A DNA stretch of 64,000 nt from Streptomyces piniterrae (GTDB lineage: Bacteria; Actinomycetota; Actinomycetes; Streptomycetales; Streptomycetaceae), in assembly GCF_005048155.1 (NCBI RefSeq), contig NZ_SUMB01000001.1:806001-870000 (forward strand). Direction: 5' to 3'. Below, piece by piece: positions 52,578-62,103 of this stretch; within the stretch, counting starts at the first letter, position 1, and each line of letters starts with the position of its first letter. The notes below the pieces were generated by a model. That model was not told the DNA's origin. It did not search any database and was given only the letters and a program-made list of their open reading frames with translations. The position numbers were made by a program, and so were the translations under genes.

Positions 52578-54758
52578 TCAGTCGGTCAGGCCGAATCGTG
52601 TGTGCAGCCGCCGCAACCACCGGGGGCAGTACCAGGCGCGCTCGCCCAGCAGCCGGAGGAAAGCGGGCAGCAGCACGCCGCGGATGACCGTGGCGTCGAC
52701 GAGGATCGCCAGACCGCTGCCGAGTCCGAACATCTGCATGAAGCTGACCGAACTCGTGGTGAAGGCCAGCAGGCTGACGGCGAGCAGTGCCGCCGCGGCG
52801 GACACGAGGGCTCCGGTGTGGGCGAGCCCCCGCGGTACCGCCTCCGCTGCCGGGAGCCCCTGGTCGTGCAGTTCCTTGATGCGGCCGAGCACGAACACCT
52901 CGTAGTCGGTGGAGAGGCCGAAGACCAGGCAGCACATCAGCAGGGTCATCGCCGTGTCCATCGGCATGGGGGTGAAGCCCAGCAGGGACGAGAAGTGCCC
53001 CTCCTGGAAGATCCATACGAGGGTGCCGAGGATCGCGCCGAGGCCGAGTGTGTTGAGCGCCAGTGCACGCAGCGGCTGGATCACACTGCCGGTGAACAGG
53101 AACAGCAGCAGGAAGGTGCTGACGGCGATCATCGCGATCACGAGCGGCAGCCGTTGCCGGATCGCCTGCTTGGTGTCCACCGCCTGAGCCGCCGCCCCGC
53201 CCACGAGAGCGGTGCTGTGACCGGGAGCTTCCACCGCACGGATCCGGCCCACCAACCGTTGCGCCGCCGCGGAGGCGGAGCTGTGACCGGTGCGTACGGT
53301 GAGGCGCCGCAGGTCGCCGGCCGGCTTCCGGGTGGTGGGGGAGGCCGCCGGCGAACCGGCCCTGGAGGGCGCGGTGCCCGGGTCGACGGAGGTCACGCCG
53401 GGCAGCTTCGAAAGCGTCCTGGCGTATCCGGCGACGCTCCTCGGGGAAGCCGACCCGGTCAGCACGATGTCGAGGGTGCCCGCACCGCTGAAGTGGGGGA
53501 AGTCCTTGTGCAGCGCGGTGGCCGCCGCTCTGCTGGGCGACGTCGTGGGCAGGACGCGTTCGTCGGGCAACCCGAACCGGGCGTCGAGCAGCGGCGCGGC
53601 GGCGAGCGCCAGCAGCACCGCGGCCGGCACGGCGGACAGGAAGGGGCGCCGGAAGACCGTCCGGGCGATCGTGTGCCAGGCACCGCCGGTGGCCGAGTGC
53701 CTCCCCGCGACCCGCGCGCCGCGCCGTCCCCGGGCCTTCGCCGACGCCACGCGGTGTCCGCACACGGTCAGCAGCGCGGGCGTGACGAAGAGGGCCGCCA
53801 GGGCTGCCGTCGCCACTACGCCGAGACCCGCGTAGGCGAAGGACCGGAGGAAGTAGAGCGGGAAGAGCAGCAGGGTGCTCAGCGCGGCGATGACCGTCGC
53901 GGCGGAGAACAGGATCGTCCGGCCGGCGGTGGCCACCGTATGGGCGACGGCCTCCGCGATGTCCTGGGTGGTGGCCATCCGTTCACGGAAGCGGCTGATC
54001 ATCAGCAGCCCGTAGTCGATCGCGAGGCCGAGTCCCAGCGCCGTGGTGAGGTTGAGGGCGAAGACCGAGACGTCGGTGACGGCGGCGAGGACGCGCAGTT
54101 CGGCGAAGGTGCCGAGGATCGCCGCCCCGCCTATCGCCAGCGGGATCAGGGCGGGGACGAGCCCGCGGAACACGACGATGAGCAGGACCAGAGTGATCGG
54201 GACGGCGATGCCCTCGGCCAGCCCCAGGTCCTTGGCCACCTGCGTGGTGACGTCATGGTCGATGCCACGAGGGCCTCCGGCGAGCACCTTGACTTCCGGG
54301 CCGGCCGCCTTGCCCGCGACGTCCTCGGAGAGCAGCTCGGCGGCGCGCCGGGCGGCCTGCTCCTGGTCTTCGGCGAACCGGACGAGGACGAGCGCGCTCC
54401 GGCCGTCATGCGCCTTGAGCCGGTCGTCCGGTGTCCGCCAGTAGGAGACGACGTCCTCGACGCCCGGGTGGTGGGTGATCCGGTCGGTGAGGTTGCGGCC
54501 CGCGGCCCGCGCCGCCGGTGAGTCGACGCCGCCGTGCCGCGGGTGCACGAGGAACACGAGGCCGGTGGTGCCGCCGAACTCCGTGTCGAGGAGCTTGGCC
54601 GCCTTGCTCGACGGCGCGGCGGGGTCCTGGAACCCCCCGGCCTTGAGGTGGCCGAAGACGCTTGCGCCGACGCCCCCGGCCACGAGTGTGATCAGGCCGG
54701 CCACCACCAGAACGGTGCGCGCGCGGCGTGCGATGAGGGTTCCCAGTCGTCGTAGCAT
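52578..54758 (-). CDS. MMPL-family (RND) exporter
   Basis: 726 residues, about 12 membrane spans in two halves. First half: RRARTVLVVAGLITLVAGGV, large extracytoplasmic loop, ITLVLLIVVFRGLVPALIPL, ALGLGLAIDYGLLMISRFRE (the D-Y in the proton-relay span). Second half: LFTGSVIQPLRALALNTLGL, VFGLSTDYEVFVLGRIKE. MMPL proteins export lipids or hydrophobic products. GGAG before ATG 54758. A good candidate exporter for an acyl product of this cluster. Confidence 0.88.
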   Translation of the reverse strand: MLRRLGTLIARRARTVLVVAGLITLVAGGVGASVFGHLKAGGFQDPAAPSSKAAKLLDTEFGGTTGLVFLVHPRHGGVDSPAARAAGRNLTDRITHHPGVEDVVSYWRTPDDRLKAHDGRSALVLVRFAEDQEQAARRAAELLSEDVAGKAAGPEVKVLAGGPRGIDHDVTTQVAKDLGLAEGIAVPITLVLLIVVFRGLVPALIPLAIGGAAILGTFAELRVLAAVTDVSVFALNLTTALGLGLAIDYGLLMISRFRERMATTQDIAEAVAHTVATAGRTILFSAATVIAALSTLLLFPLYFLRSFAYAGLGVVATAALAALFVTPALLTVCGHRVASAKARGRRGARVAGRHSATGGAWHTIARTVFRRPFLSAVPAAVLLALAAAPLLDARFGLPDERVLPTTSPSRAAATALHKDFPHFSGAGTLDIVLTGSASPRSVAGYARTLSKLPGVTSVDPGTAPSRAGSPAASPTTRKPAGDLRRLTVRTGHSSASAAAQRLVGRIRAVEAPGHSTALVGGAAAQAVDTKQAIRQRLPLVIAMIAVSTFLLLFLFTGSVIQPLRALALNTLGLGAILGTLVWIFQEGHFSSLLGFTPMPMDTAMTLLMCCLVFGLSTDYEVFVLGRIKELHDQGLPAAEAVPRGLAHTGALVSAAAALLAVSLLAFTTSSVSFMQMFGLGSGLAILVDATVIRGVLLPAFLRLLGERAWYCPRWLRRLHTRFGLTD

Positions 54759-54855
54759 CCGGTGTCTCCAGGGTTCGGGGCGCGCCGGGCAGGTGGGCGA
54801 CGGCGCTGTGGTGTTCTCGTCGGTGGTGGCACGCGGTGGCGCGTGGTGCCCGTGG

Positions 54856-55359
54856 TCAGGTCCGGCGGGCGGGACGTCGCGGACGTCGTCCGGCGGGTGT
54901 GGGGGCGTACGGGCGGTCGTCGACGCGCAGCGTGGCCCACATGACATGTGCGCCCGCGATGCGCGTGGAGCCCCAGGTGGTGGCCAGCGCGTCGACGATC
55001 GTCAGGCCGCGGCCCGATACGCCCAGCGAAGTACCCGAGCGTTCGCGGAAGCGTGGCGGGAGGCATGCCCCGCCCGTGCCGTGGTCGCCGACGAAGAGCT
55101 GGACGGCCTCGCTGCCGTCGTCGTGGACGACATGACGGAGGGTCAGCCGGACAGGTCCCGCGCCGTGCCGCACCGCGTTGGCGACCAGCTCGGAAGTGAT
55201 GAGCGCGCAGTCCTCCGCCAGCGCGTCGCACCGTCGTTCCCGCACGAAGGACCTCACATGGCGGCGCGCCACGCCGGCGGAGATGTCGTTCGCGGTCAGA
55301 TGCCAGGTGGTCGTGGAGTCGACCGTGCCGAGGTGACGGGGTCGCTCGGAGCAGTACAT
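54856..55359 (-). CDS. RsbW-like ATP-binding regulatory protein
   Basis: 167 residues. Serine-kinase/HATPase fold: VRRGRRH-like start replaced by RRHVRSFVRERRCDALAEDC, N box ITSELVANAVRHG, G1 FVGDHGTGG and G2 GVSGRGLTIVDALATTWG. Typical of the very large Streptomyces anti-sigma-like ATPase family. C-terminal Arg/Pro tail. GGAGG before ATG 55359. In the cluster it may regulate or be incidental. Confidence 0.82.
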   Translation of the reverse strand: MYCSERPRHLGTVDSTTTWHLTANDISAGVARRHVRSFVRERRCDALAEDCALITSELVANAVRHGAGPVRLTLRHVVHDDGSEAVQLFVGDHGTGGACLPPRFRERSGTSLGVSGRGLTIVDALATTWGSTRIAGAHVMWATLRVDDRPYAPTPAGRRPRRPARRT

Positions 55360-55420
55360 GGCTGCCTCCTCCATGGATCGACGGGCTGTTGGGCGTGGTT
55401 CAGCGGCAGCTGGAGGCTGG

Positions 55421-57082
55421 TCAGGGGCTTGTGGTGCACGGACAGCCGCGAGGACGTCCGGCGGCGCGGTGTCTTGGGCGTCTGGCGTGGCGCCCGCGGC
55501 GGGGGGATGTCGCCTGCCGGCCGTCTCCGGCGGACAGCTTTCGGCTGAGCAGGCAGCACAGCAGGAGGACGCCGATGGGCAGCAGCAGGGTGGTGCGCCA
55601 GGCGTCCACGAAGGCGTGCCGGAAGACCGTGTCGGCGAGGGCGTGGAAGCGGTCGGCCTGTGCGGGGTCCAGGCCGGTGGGCGCCGGTGGCCGGGCGATG
55701 CCGTCACCGGAGGCGTGCGCGAAGGCGTCGGTGAACACGGGGCGCAGCGGTGCGGGCAGTTCGGGTGCGGCGGCGCCGGCATGGGTGGGCAGTTCCGTGG
55801 CGAGCCGTGCGCGCAGCAGGGCGCCGACCGCCGCGCTGCCGAGCACGCCGCCGACCTGCCGGGCGGTGTTGAGCACCCCGGAAGCGCTGGCGGTGATGGC
55901 GGGGGCCAGGCCGCCCAGCGCGATCTTCGCCGCGGGGGCGAGGGTGCAGCCGATGCCGGCGTCGGCGACGAGCATGGCCGGAAGCAGCTGCCATGCGTTC
56001 ATCCCGGGGCGTGCGCAGGCCGCGGTCAGCGCCAGCCCGGCGGCGTAGAGGAGCAGCCCGGTGACGAGCAGCGGCTTGGCACGGGGCCCGTTGCTCAACC
56101 GGCCCACGACCACGGCGACCAGGCCGACGGTGAACGCGGACGGCGCGGTGACCTGTGCGGCCGCCAGCGGGGTGTTCCCCAGGACGTTCTGGAGGTAGAG
56201 CAGGAGCGGCAGCGCGGTGCCGGTCACGGCGAAGTACACACCGGCGCCGACGGCCGTCGCCCGCACGAAGTCGCCTCGCCCGTACAGGGCGTGCGGCACC
56301 AGGGGTTCGTCGTGGTCGGTCCGCTGTTGGACGACGAAGGCGAGCAGCAGGGCCGCTCCGATGCCGAGCGGGAGCAGGGCGGTGGCGGACCCCGTGAGCT
56401 CCCCGGTCGCCGGTTGCCGGAACTCCAGCAGGCCGTAGCAGAGCGCCGCCAGGCCGCAGGTCGCCAGGAGGGTGCCCGTGACGTCCCAGCGGTGCCGGAC
56501 GCGGGGGCGGTGATCGGGCACCACCACGGCCGCGAGGACCAGCGCTACCAGCCCCACCGGCACATTCACCAGGAAGATCCACTCCCAGCCCGCCACGGCG
56601 ACCAGGGCACCGCCGGCAAGCGGGCCCGCCACCGCGGACAGCCCGATCACCCCGCTCCAGACGCCGAACGCGGTGCCCCGCCGCTCCGGGGGGAACAGCA
56701 CCGCGATGAAGGCGCTGGTCTGCGGCGTCAGCAGAGCGGCCCCCAGCCCCTGTACCGCGCGCAGCGCCGTCAACTGGCCGGCGGTGTCACACACTCCGCA
56801 CAGCCCGGAGGCCACGGTGAAGATCAGCAGACCGGTCAGATACATCCGCTTGGGGCCGAAGCGGTCGCCGAGACGGCCGGCGGTGATCAGGAAGACGGCA
56901 CAGGCCAGGACGTAGGAGTTCACCACCCACAGCGCTTCGCCGAGACCGGCGTCGAGATCGCCGAGCATGGCCGGGATGGCCGCGTTGACCATCGTGGTGT
57001 CCATGATGATCAGGAAGAATCCGCTGCACAGCACGGCCAGGACGCACCACGGCCGGTCGGAGCCGCGAAGTGTGCGGGACAT
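55421..57082 (-). CDS. MFS exporter, DHA2 (14-span) family
   Basis: 553 residues. Motif C and A pieces: FFLIIMDTTMVNAAIPAMLG (motif D1), AGRLGDRFGPKRMYLTGLLI (motif A), GLGAALLTPQTSAFIAVLFP, GVWSGVIGLSAVAGPLAGGA (motif C), DHA2 layout of 14 spans. Drug/metabolite efflux; often self-resistance in biosynthetic clusters. ATG 57082 with GGAGGTGA. Long Arg-rich C-tail. Confidence 0.88.
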   Translation of the reverse strand: MSRTLRGSDRPWCVLAVLCSGFFLIIMDTTMVNAAIPAMLGDLDAGLGEALWVVNSYVLACAVFLITAGRLGDRFGPKRMYLTGLLIFTVASGLCGVCDTAGQLTALRAVQGLGAALLTPQTSAFIAVLFPPERRGTAFGVWSGVIGLSAVAGPLAGGALVAVAGWEWIFLVNVPVGLVALVLAAVVVPDHRPRVRHRWDVTGTLLATCGLAALCYGLLEFRQPATGELTGSATALLPLGIGAALLLAFVVQQRTDHDEPLVPHALYGRGDFVRATAVGAGVYFAVTGTALPLLLYLQNVLGNTPLAAAQVTAPSAFTVGLVAVVVGRLSNGPRAKPLLVTGLLLYAAGLALTAACARPGMNAWQLLPAMLVADAGIGCTLAPAAKIALGGLAPAITASASGVLNTARQVGGVLGSAAVGALLRARLATELPTHAGAAAPELPAPLRPVFTDAFAHASGDGIARPPAPTGLDPAQADRFHALADTVFRHAFVDAWRTTLLLPIGVLLLCCLLSRKLSAGDGRQATSPRRGRHARRPRHRAAGRPRGCPCTTSP

Positions 57083-57139
57083 CGGGATCACCTCCTCTCC
57101 TGTGGCGTCGCCGGCGCCGGTGCTGTCGGGCGGTTCGGG

Positions 57140-57892
57140 CTATCGGGCGGTGTAGCCGCCGTCGACGACGAGTTCGGCGCCGGTGATGTAGGAGGCGGCC
57201 CGGGACGCCAGGAAGTCCACCGCGGCGGCCACCTCTTCGGGCCGGGCGCTGCGGCCCATCGGGGTCGCGTCGATGACGCGGTCGATGAACGGCCCCGGTG
57301 CCCGCGCGGTCATCGGTGTGTCGACCATGCCGGGGTAGACCGCGTTCACCCGGATACCGCTCGGGGCCAGTTCGATGGCCGCGGCGGTGGTCATGGCGCG
57401 CACCGCGCCCTTGGCGGCGTGGTAGGCGAAGGACGCACCCGAGCCGACGAGTCCGTAGATGGAGGCGACGTTGACGATGGCGCCGCCGCCCGCCGCGCGC
57501 ATGCACGGCGCGGCCGCCTTCATACCGAGGAACGTGCCGCTCTGACAGACCGTCACCACCCGTGCCCACTCCTGCGGCCCGACGGTCTCCAGCGGGCTGT
57601 AGCCCAGCACCCCGGCGCAGTTGACCAGTACGGTCAGCCGACCGAAGCGGCGGCGGGCCAACCGGGTCACGGCCTCCCACGACCCCGGATCGGTGACGTC
57701 CAGTGCGCATCCCACCGCACGGCCGGCCTTCCCGCTGTTGTTGAGCTCGCGGGCGGCCCGTTGGCAGGCCGCGCCGTCGAGGTCGGTCAGCACCACCCCC
57801 ATGCCCCGTTCCATGAGGTGCTCGGTGATCGCGCGGCCGATGCCGCCGAGCGCCCCCGTGACGACGGCCACCTGGCCTCCGGTGTCCGTCAT
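57140..57892 (-). CDS. SDR oxidoreductase (FabG-like)
   Basis: 250 residues, classical SDR. TGALGGIG cofactor motif, NCAGVLGYSPLE (NNAG position as NCAG), SIYGLVGSGASFAYHAAKGA with YxxxK, PGMVDTPMTA. A reductase or dehydrogenase for a hydroxy/keto intermediate. Stop overlaps the PPTase start by ATGA, so it is downstream in the cluster operon. Confidence 0.88.
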   Translation of the reverse strand: MTDTGGQVAVVTGALGGIGRAITEHLMERGMGVVLTDLDGAACQRAARELNNSGKAGRAVGCALDVTDPGSWEAVTRLARRRFGRLTVLVNCAGVLGYSPLETVGPQEWARVVTVCQSGTFLGMKAAAPCMRAAGGGAIVNVASIYGLVGSGASFAYHAAKGAVRAMTTAAAIELAPSGIRVNAVYPGMVDTPMTARAPGPFIDRVIDATPMGRSARPEEVAAAVDFLASRAASYITGAELVVDGGYTAR

Positions 57893-58269
57893 GTCTCGGC
57901 GCTCCGGGTGGGGAACCAGGCGAGCGCCGCGGCGTAGCCCCTGGCATGGGTCAGCGAAATCCCGGGACGGGGACGGCGCAGGCTCCGCAGGTGCCGTTCC
58001 GGGGCGCCCTGGAGCGCCATCGTGGGTGCGGCGCCCGGCGTACGGCGTACTTCCATCGCCTGCCACATATGGCGGTCCACCGGGCATCCCAGCAGCCGCG
58101 CCACCGCCTCCTTCGCGGCCTTCCGCGCGGCGAGATGTTCCTGGCCGCGCCGGAAGCCACGGCTGAAGGCCAGCTCCGCGGGGGTGAGCCAGTCGCTCCA
58201 CAGCGGGTCGTGCGGCTCCGGCGCCTGTGTCGGAACGACCAGTGCCAGCGCCCAGGACGGCGTGTCCAT
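57889..58269 (-). CDS. AcpS-like 4'-phosphopantetheinyl transferase
   Basis: 126 residues, the short AcpS size class. TPAELAFSRGFRRGQEHLAA, RKAAKEAVARLLG (the W/F-x-x-K-E-A motif as AAKEA), and GISLTHARGYAAALAW (S-h-S/T-H). It would attach phosphopantetheine to Ser54 of the cluster ACP. The N-terminal Asp motif of AcpS is not obvious. Overlaps the 60-residue gene at one base and the SDR by four. Confidence 0.75.
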   Translation of the reverse strand: MDTPSWALALVVPTQAPEPHDPLWSDWLTPAELAFSRGFRRGQEHLAARKAAKEAVARLLGCPVDRHMWQAMEVRRTPGAAPTMALQGAPERHLRSLRRPRPGISLTHARGYAAALAWFPTRSAET

Positions 58270-58451
58270 CAGCTGTCCTCCGGTGTGCGGGGCGGGCACG
58301 GTGCGGGCCGGAACGGCGCCAGGACGACGGCGACGATTTCGCCGACGGTGGGCCACTCGGTCCACAGCCGGGCGGCGGCGAACTCCGTTGCCGGGGCTGC
58401 GGTCACCGGGACCGCGGCGGCGGCCCCGGTGACCGGGGGCGGAATATCCAT
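58269..58451 (-). CDS. Small unknown protein coupled to the KS-KS gene
   Basis: 60 residues: MDIPPPVTGAAAAVPVTAAP then EFAAARLWTEWPTVGEIVAV, VLAPFRPAPCPPRTPEDS. Its ATG overlaps the stop of the KS-KS gene (TGATG) and its stop overlaps the PPTase start, so it is kept in the operon despite its size. One amphipathic helix, Pro-rich ends. No family recognised; it could be a chaperone-like or docking peptide. Confidence 0.55.
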   Translation of the reverse strand: MDIPPPVTGAAAAVPVTAAPATEFAAARLWTEWPTVGEIVAVVLAPFRPAPCPPRTPEDS

Positions 58452-60925
58452 CACGCCACCTCCCCCGTCGTCTCCGCCGCCGGCTGGTCGCCGTCGTACG
58501 GCGCGAGGACCAAGGAGGCATAGGTTCCGCCCCAGTTGGCCGCCGTGATCAGACACGGCCCGCCGGTCTCGGGCACCGGCCGCAGGTAGTCGGCGACCGT
58601 CCCTTGCGGATCGTCGGGCGCGGGGGTGTCGGGGCTCCACCCGGTGCGCACGGTTTCGGTGGCGCAGACCACCGACATCAGCGAGGTGGTGCTGTGCACG
58701 TGCCCGACGTAGGGGCTGAGGTTGCTGAGCCGGACGCGTCCCGGCTCCCAGACCCTGGCGACCGCCCGGACCTCGGCGAGGTCGATGGCGGAGGTGCCGC
58801 GTGCGTCACCGTAGACGGTGCCGATGTCGTCCGCCGTCATGCCGGCGTCGTCGAGGGCGCGGTGGAAGCTCTCAGCCCAGGCCCGCCCGGAGGTGTCGTT
58901 GCCGGCGACACGGTACGCGTCCGAGGTGAGCGCATGCCCCTTGATCTCGGCGAGGATCGTGGCACCCCGGGCGAGCGCATGATCGAGCGACTCCACGACC
59001 AGGGCCGTGCTGCCCGCGCCCAGGACGGTGCCGCTGGAAGCCCTGTCGTAGGGGCGGATGGTGTCGTCGGAGAGCAGCCCCATGCGGTCGAAGCCGCAGT
59101 GCAGCAGGGGGGTGAGCTCATCGGCGCTGACCGCGAGCATGGCATCGGCCTCCCCGCGGCGCACCAGGTCGGCGGCGTACGCCAGGCCGCTGAGCCCGGA
59201 GGCACAGCCGGTGGCCAGGGTGGAGAGCGGGCCGCGGATCTGCAGCGCGAGACAGGCGTGGCCGGCTGCCGCGTTCATCACCGAGTTGGGGAACAGCCGC
59301 GGGTTGACCCGGTGGGGGCCCTGGGTTCCGATGGTCTCGCTGAGCTGGGCGACGGTCTGCACCGGACCGCTGAAGGTGCCGAAGATCATGCCCACCCGTT
59401 CCGAGTTGGCCTTGGTGATGCGCAGTCCGGCGTCGCGCAGCGCCAGACGGCTGGCCGCGAGGGTGAGCAGTCCGATCTGGTCGAGGCGGCGTGCGTACGC
59501 CGGGTCGACCTGGCGGCGGCATTCGGAGCTGTCGATCTCGGCCACCTGCCGGGTCCGGGAGAGGGCGAGGTCGGTCAGCCGGGCCGGGCCGACCGCGCTG
59601 GTGCCCGCTCTGAGCGCGTCCACCAGCGCCTGCCGCCCGCTGCCCAGCGCGGTGACCGGTCCGGCTCCGGTGATCACCACACGGTGGTCCGGAACGGCCG
59701 CCGGCGGAACCGGGTTGCGGCCCAGCACCAAGGAGCAGTTGTTCCCGCCGAAGGCGAAGGAGTTGGAGACGATCACGTCCAGCGCCTGCGCCCGTGCCTG
59801 GTTGGCCACGATGTCCCACGGCGCGTCGGCCCGCTCGTCGACGTTGATGGTCGGCGGGATGATCCCGTCGCGCAGCGCCAGGACACAGGTCGCCGCCTCC
59901 ATGGCGCCGGCCGCCCCCAGCATGTGTCCGACCTGGGACTTGGTGCTGCTCATCGGCGTCGACGGGGAGTCCGCGAAGAGGTCGGCCACCGCCTTGGTCT
60001 CGGCCTTGTCGTTGGTCGGGGTGCCGGTCCCGTGGCCGTTGACGTAGTCGACCCGGTCCGGTGTGAGCGAGGCCTGCGCGAGCCCGCGGCGGATCGCCCT
60101 GGAGGCGCCGCTGCCCGCCGGGTCGGGGGCGGTGGCATGGTAGGCGTCGCTGGTCAGTGCGTACCCGAGGACATAGCTGAGGATGGGTGCCCGACGGCTA
60201 CGGGCGACGGACTCCGCCTCCAGCACCAGAAATGCCGCTCCCTCGCCGAGATTCAGGCCGGTGCTGCGGGAGTAGGGCGCGCAGGGCTCGGAGTCGAGGG
60301 CGTTGAGGCTGTCGAATCCGGCGAGGGAGAGGATGTCCAGCACATCGACCCCGCCGGCGACCATGACGTCGGCCCGTCCCTCACGGATGGCGTCCACCGC
60401 GTATCCGATGGAATTGGCCCCGGCGGCACAGGCGTTGGAGATCACCACCTTGGGGCCCTGAAGCTGGAAGGCCACACTGATCGCGTCCGCCGAGGTGTAG
60501 AGCGGATAGCTCGTCAGGAGCCCGCGCCGGCCGGCCGTCGGGCCCCCTTCGAGGAGGTCCCAGTGGAAGCGCTCCCCCTGGTCCAGGCCGCCGACGGAGG
60601 TGCCGACGGCCACGCCCACCCGGTACGGGTCGAAGTCGGCCGGGACCAGCCGGGCGCTGCCGATGGCCTCCTCCGCGGCGGCCAGGGCGAGACGGGTCGC
60701 ACGGTCCGGGCGGCTCCCGGTCCGGCGGGTGGGGGCGGGGTCGGACTCCAGCTCGCCGGAGTACTGGCAGCTGAGCGTCGAGACATCGAGCCGCCTGGTC
60801 TTGCCGATTCCGCTCGCGCCGTCGCACACCGCCCGCCATACCTGCGGTACGCCGTTGCCGAGGGCGCAGCTGATGCCGATTCCGGTGACGGCGACGCTGT
60901 CGTTCCGCCGCTTGTTGGGACGCAT
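58451..60925 (-). CDS. Fused double ketosynthase (KS-KS) protein
   Basis: 824 residues, two FabF-like domains. First (about 10-405): SNACAAGAN C166, NGHGTGT H298, K329 and VGHMLGAAG H334, full Cys-His-His set. Second (about 415-805): ATGCASG C574 is kept, but the first His is Ala708 (YGDARGTS), the Lys is gone, and H742 remains. So the second half is a partner or gatekeeper, like the chain-length factor of type II PKS or PfaC, though CLFs usually lose the Cys. Fused KS-KS proteins are uncommon outside PUFA synthases and aryl-polyene-like systems. Central enzyme of the cluster. Confidence 0.88.
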   Translation of the reverse strand: MRPNKRRNDSVAVTGIGISCALGNGVPQVWRAVCDGASGIGKTRRLDVSTLSCQYSGELESDPAPTRRTGSRPDRATRLALAAAEEAIGSARLVPADFDPYRVGVAVGTSVGGLDQGERFHWDLLEGGPTAGRRGLLTSYPLYTSADAISVAFQLQGPKVVISNACAAGANSIGYAVDAIREGRADVMVAGGVDVLDILSLAGFDSLNALDSEPCAPYSRSTGLNLGEGAAFLVLEAESVARSRRAPILSYVLGYALTSDAYHATAPDPAGSGASRAIRRGLAQASLTPDRVDYVNGHGTGTPTNDKAETKAVADLFADSPSTPMSSTKSQVGHMLGAAGAMEAATCVLALRDGIIPPTINVDERADAPWDIVANQARAQALDVIVSNSFAFGGNNCSLVLGRNPVPPAAVPDHRVVITGAGPVTALGSGRQALVDALRAGTSAVGPARLTDLALSRTRQVAEIDSSECRRQVDPAYARRLDQIGLLTLAASRLALRDAGLRITKANSERVGMIFGTFSGPVQTVAQLSETIGTQGPHRVNPRLFPNSVMNAAAGHACLALQIRGPLSTLATGCASGLSGLAYAADLVRRGEADAMLAVSADELTPLLHCGFDRMGLLSDDTIRPYDRASSGTVLGAGSTALVVESLDHALARGATILAEIKGHALTSDAYRVAGNDTSGRAWAESFHRALDDAGMTADDIGTVYGDARGTSAIDLAEVRAVARVWEPGRVRLSNLSPYVGHVHSTTSLMSVVCATETVRTGWSPDTPAPDDPQGTVADYLRPVPETGGPCLITAANWGGTYASLVLAPYDGDQPAAETTGEVA

Positions 60926-60989
60926 GGTGATCTCCTGTTCGCTGCCTGGCGGCCGTGGAGGGTGGGGGGAGGGACGGGTGGGGCGTGAC

Positions 60990-62009
60990 TCAGCCGAGAG
61001 GCAGCCCGAGGCTGGTCGCCGTCAGGAAGGGGGCGGAGATGGTGCGCACCGCGGTGCCGCCGCCGGCGAGCCGGAAGTCCTGGCCGGAGGCCGCCACGCC
61101 GCCGTCGACGACGGCCGTGCCGATGAAGCGGTCCAGCGTGGGCGACCACACGCAGTGCGTCACGACTCCCACCTCGGCGTCGCCGGCCTCGATGGCGGTT
61201 CCCTGCGGCGGTGCGGTCTCCAGGGCGGCGTCCGCCACCCAGCACACCGGGGACCGGCGCGGCTGCCTGCGGGATTCCTCCAGTGCGTCCAGGCCGGCGA
61301 AGTCCTGGCCGGCGTCGAGCATCCACTGCAGACCCACGTCGAAGGGGGTGACCGGTCCGCCGGTGTGCTCGCGTTCGAGGTTGGCGAAGCGGACCTCCAT
61401 CCGGCAGATGTCCAGCGCGTCCTTGCCGCACTCGACGGCCCCCAGCTCCAGGAGTTCGGCGCGCAGCCGGGACGCGTCGCCCGACGGGACGATGAACTTG
61501 TAGCCGTACTCGCCGGTGATGCCGGTGCGCGAAAGGGTCACCGTGCCGCCGCCCCACTCGACGGCGGCACAGCTGCGGTAGGCCAGGGACGCGATGGGGA
61601 AGTCGAGGTACTTCTGCGCGATCTGGAAGGAGGAAGGGCCTTCCACGGCGAGTACCGCGTACTGCGCGCCGGCGTCCTCGACGGTGACCTCCGCGAACGC
61701 GGTCGCGGCCGCGAGCAGATGAGCGACGGCCTCGGCGGCCTGGGCCGGCCAGATCTCCACGAGGTAGTCGGTGCCGCGGCAGTGGACGATCGCCTCGGCG
61801 ATGATGGTGCCGTCCTCGCGCAGCAGCAGGGACGAGGTGCTCTGGCCTTCGAGGAGGAAGTCCACGCTGCGCGTCCCGACCCGGCCGAGATAGGCGGTGG
61901 CCTGGGGGCCGGACACGGTGACCAGGCCCGCGCCGTCATAGCCGATCAGGCCGACGTGGTGACGCAGGGCCGAGTATTCCTCGTCGGTGGTGGTGTAGCT
62001 GGTCTTCAT
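60990..62009 (-). CDS. GcvT-like folate-binding (aminomethyltransferase) protein
   Basis: 339 residues. GcvT/YgfZ fold: ALRHHVGLIGYDGAGLVTVS, GPQATAYLGRVGTRSVDFL, ITGEYGYKFIVPSGDASRLR, DALDICRMEVRFANLEREHT and a C-terminal barrel. In the glycine cleavage system T-protein moves a methylene group from aminomethyl-lipoyl to tetrahydrofolate; no GcvH or GcvP is near. GGAGGAAC before ATG 62009; 65 bp from the KS-KS gene. In a fatty-acid-type cluster it suggests folate-dependent one-carbon chemistry, for example on an ACP-bound chain; this is inference. Confidence 0.82.
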   Translation of the reverse strand: MKTSYTTTDEEYSALRHHVGLIGYDGAGLVTVSGPQATAYLGRVGTRSVDFLLEGQSTSSLLLREDGTIIAEAIVHCRGTDYLVEIWPAQAAEAVAHLLAAATAFAEVTVEDAGAQYAVLAVEGPSSFQIAQKYLDFPIASLAYRSCAAVEWGGGTVTLSRTGITGEYGYKFIVPSGDASRLRAELLELGAVECGKDALDICRMEVRFANLEREHTGGPVTPFDVGLQWMLDAGQDFAGLDALEESRRQPRRSPVCWVADAALETAPPQGTAIEAGDAEVGVVTHCVWSPTLDRFIGTAVVDGGVAASGQDFRLAGGGTAVRTISAPFLTATSLGLPLG

Positions 62010-62103
62010 CGTTCCTCCGTGGGTGGTGCAGCGGGTGCTGCGGTGTGGATGTGTGCGTAGGTCGGGGCCGGGGCCTGGCCGATGGGTCAGGGTCGGAAAG
62101 GCC

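Noticed and set aside
55358..57937. 859-codon + strand frame opposite the MFS and SDR genes
   Set aside because: Antisense of two clear genes on the minus strand; low-complexity composition.
58604..60988. 794-codon + strand frame opposite KS-KS
   Set aside because: Antisense shadow; the minus strand encodes unmistakable ketosynthase motifs.
60990..62009. Part of a glycine cleavage operon
   Set aside because: No gcvH, gcvP or glycine riboswitch is visible; all neighbours are fatty-acid/polyketide genes.
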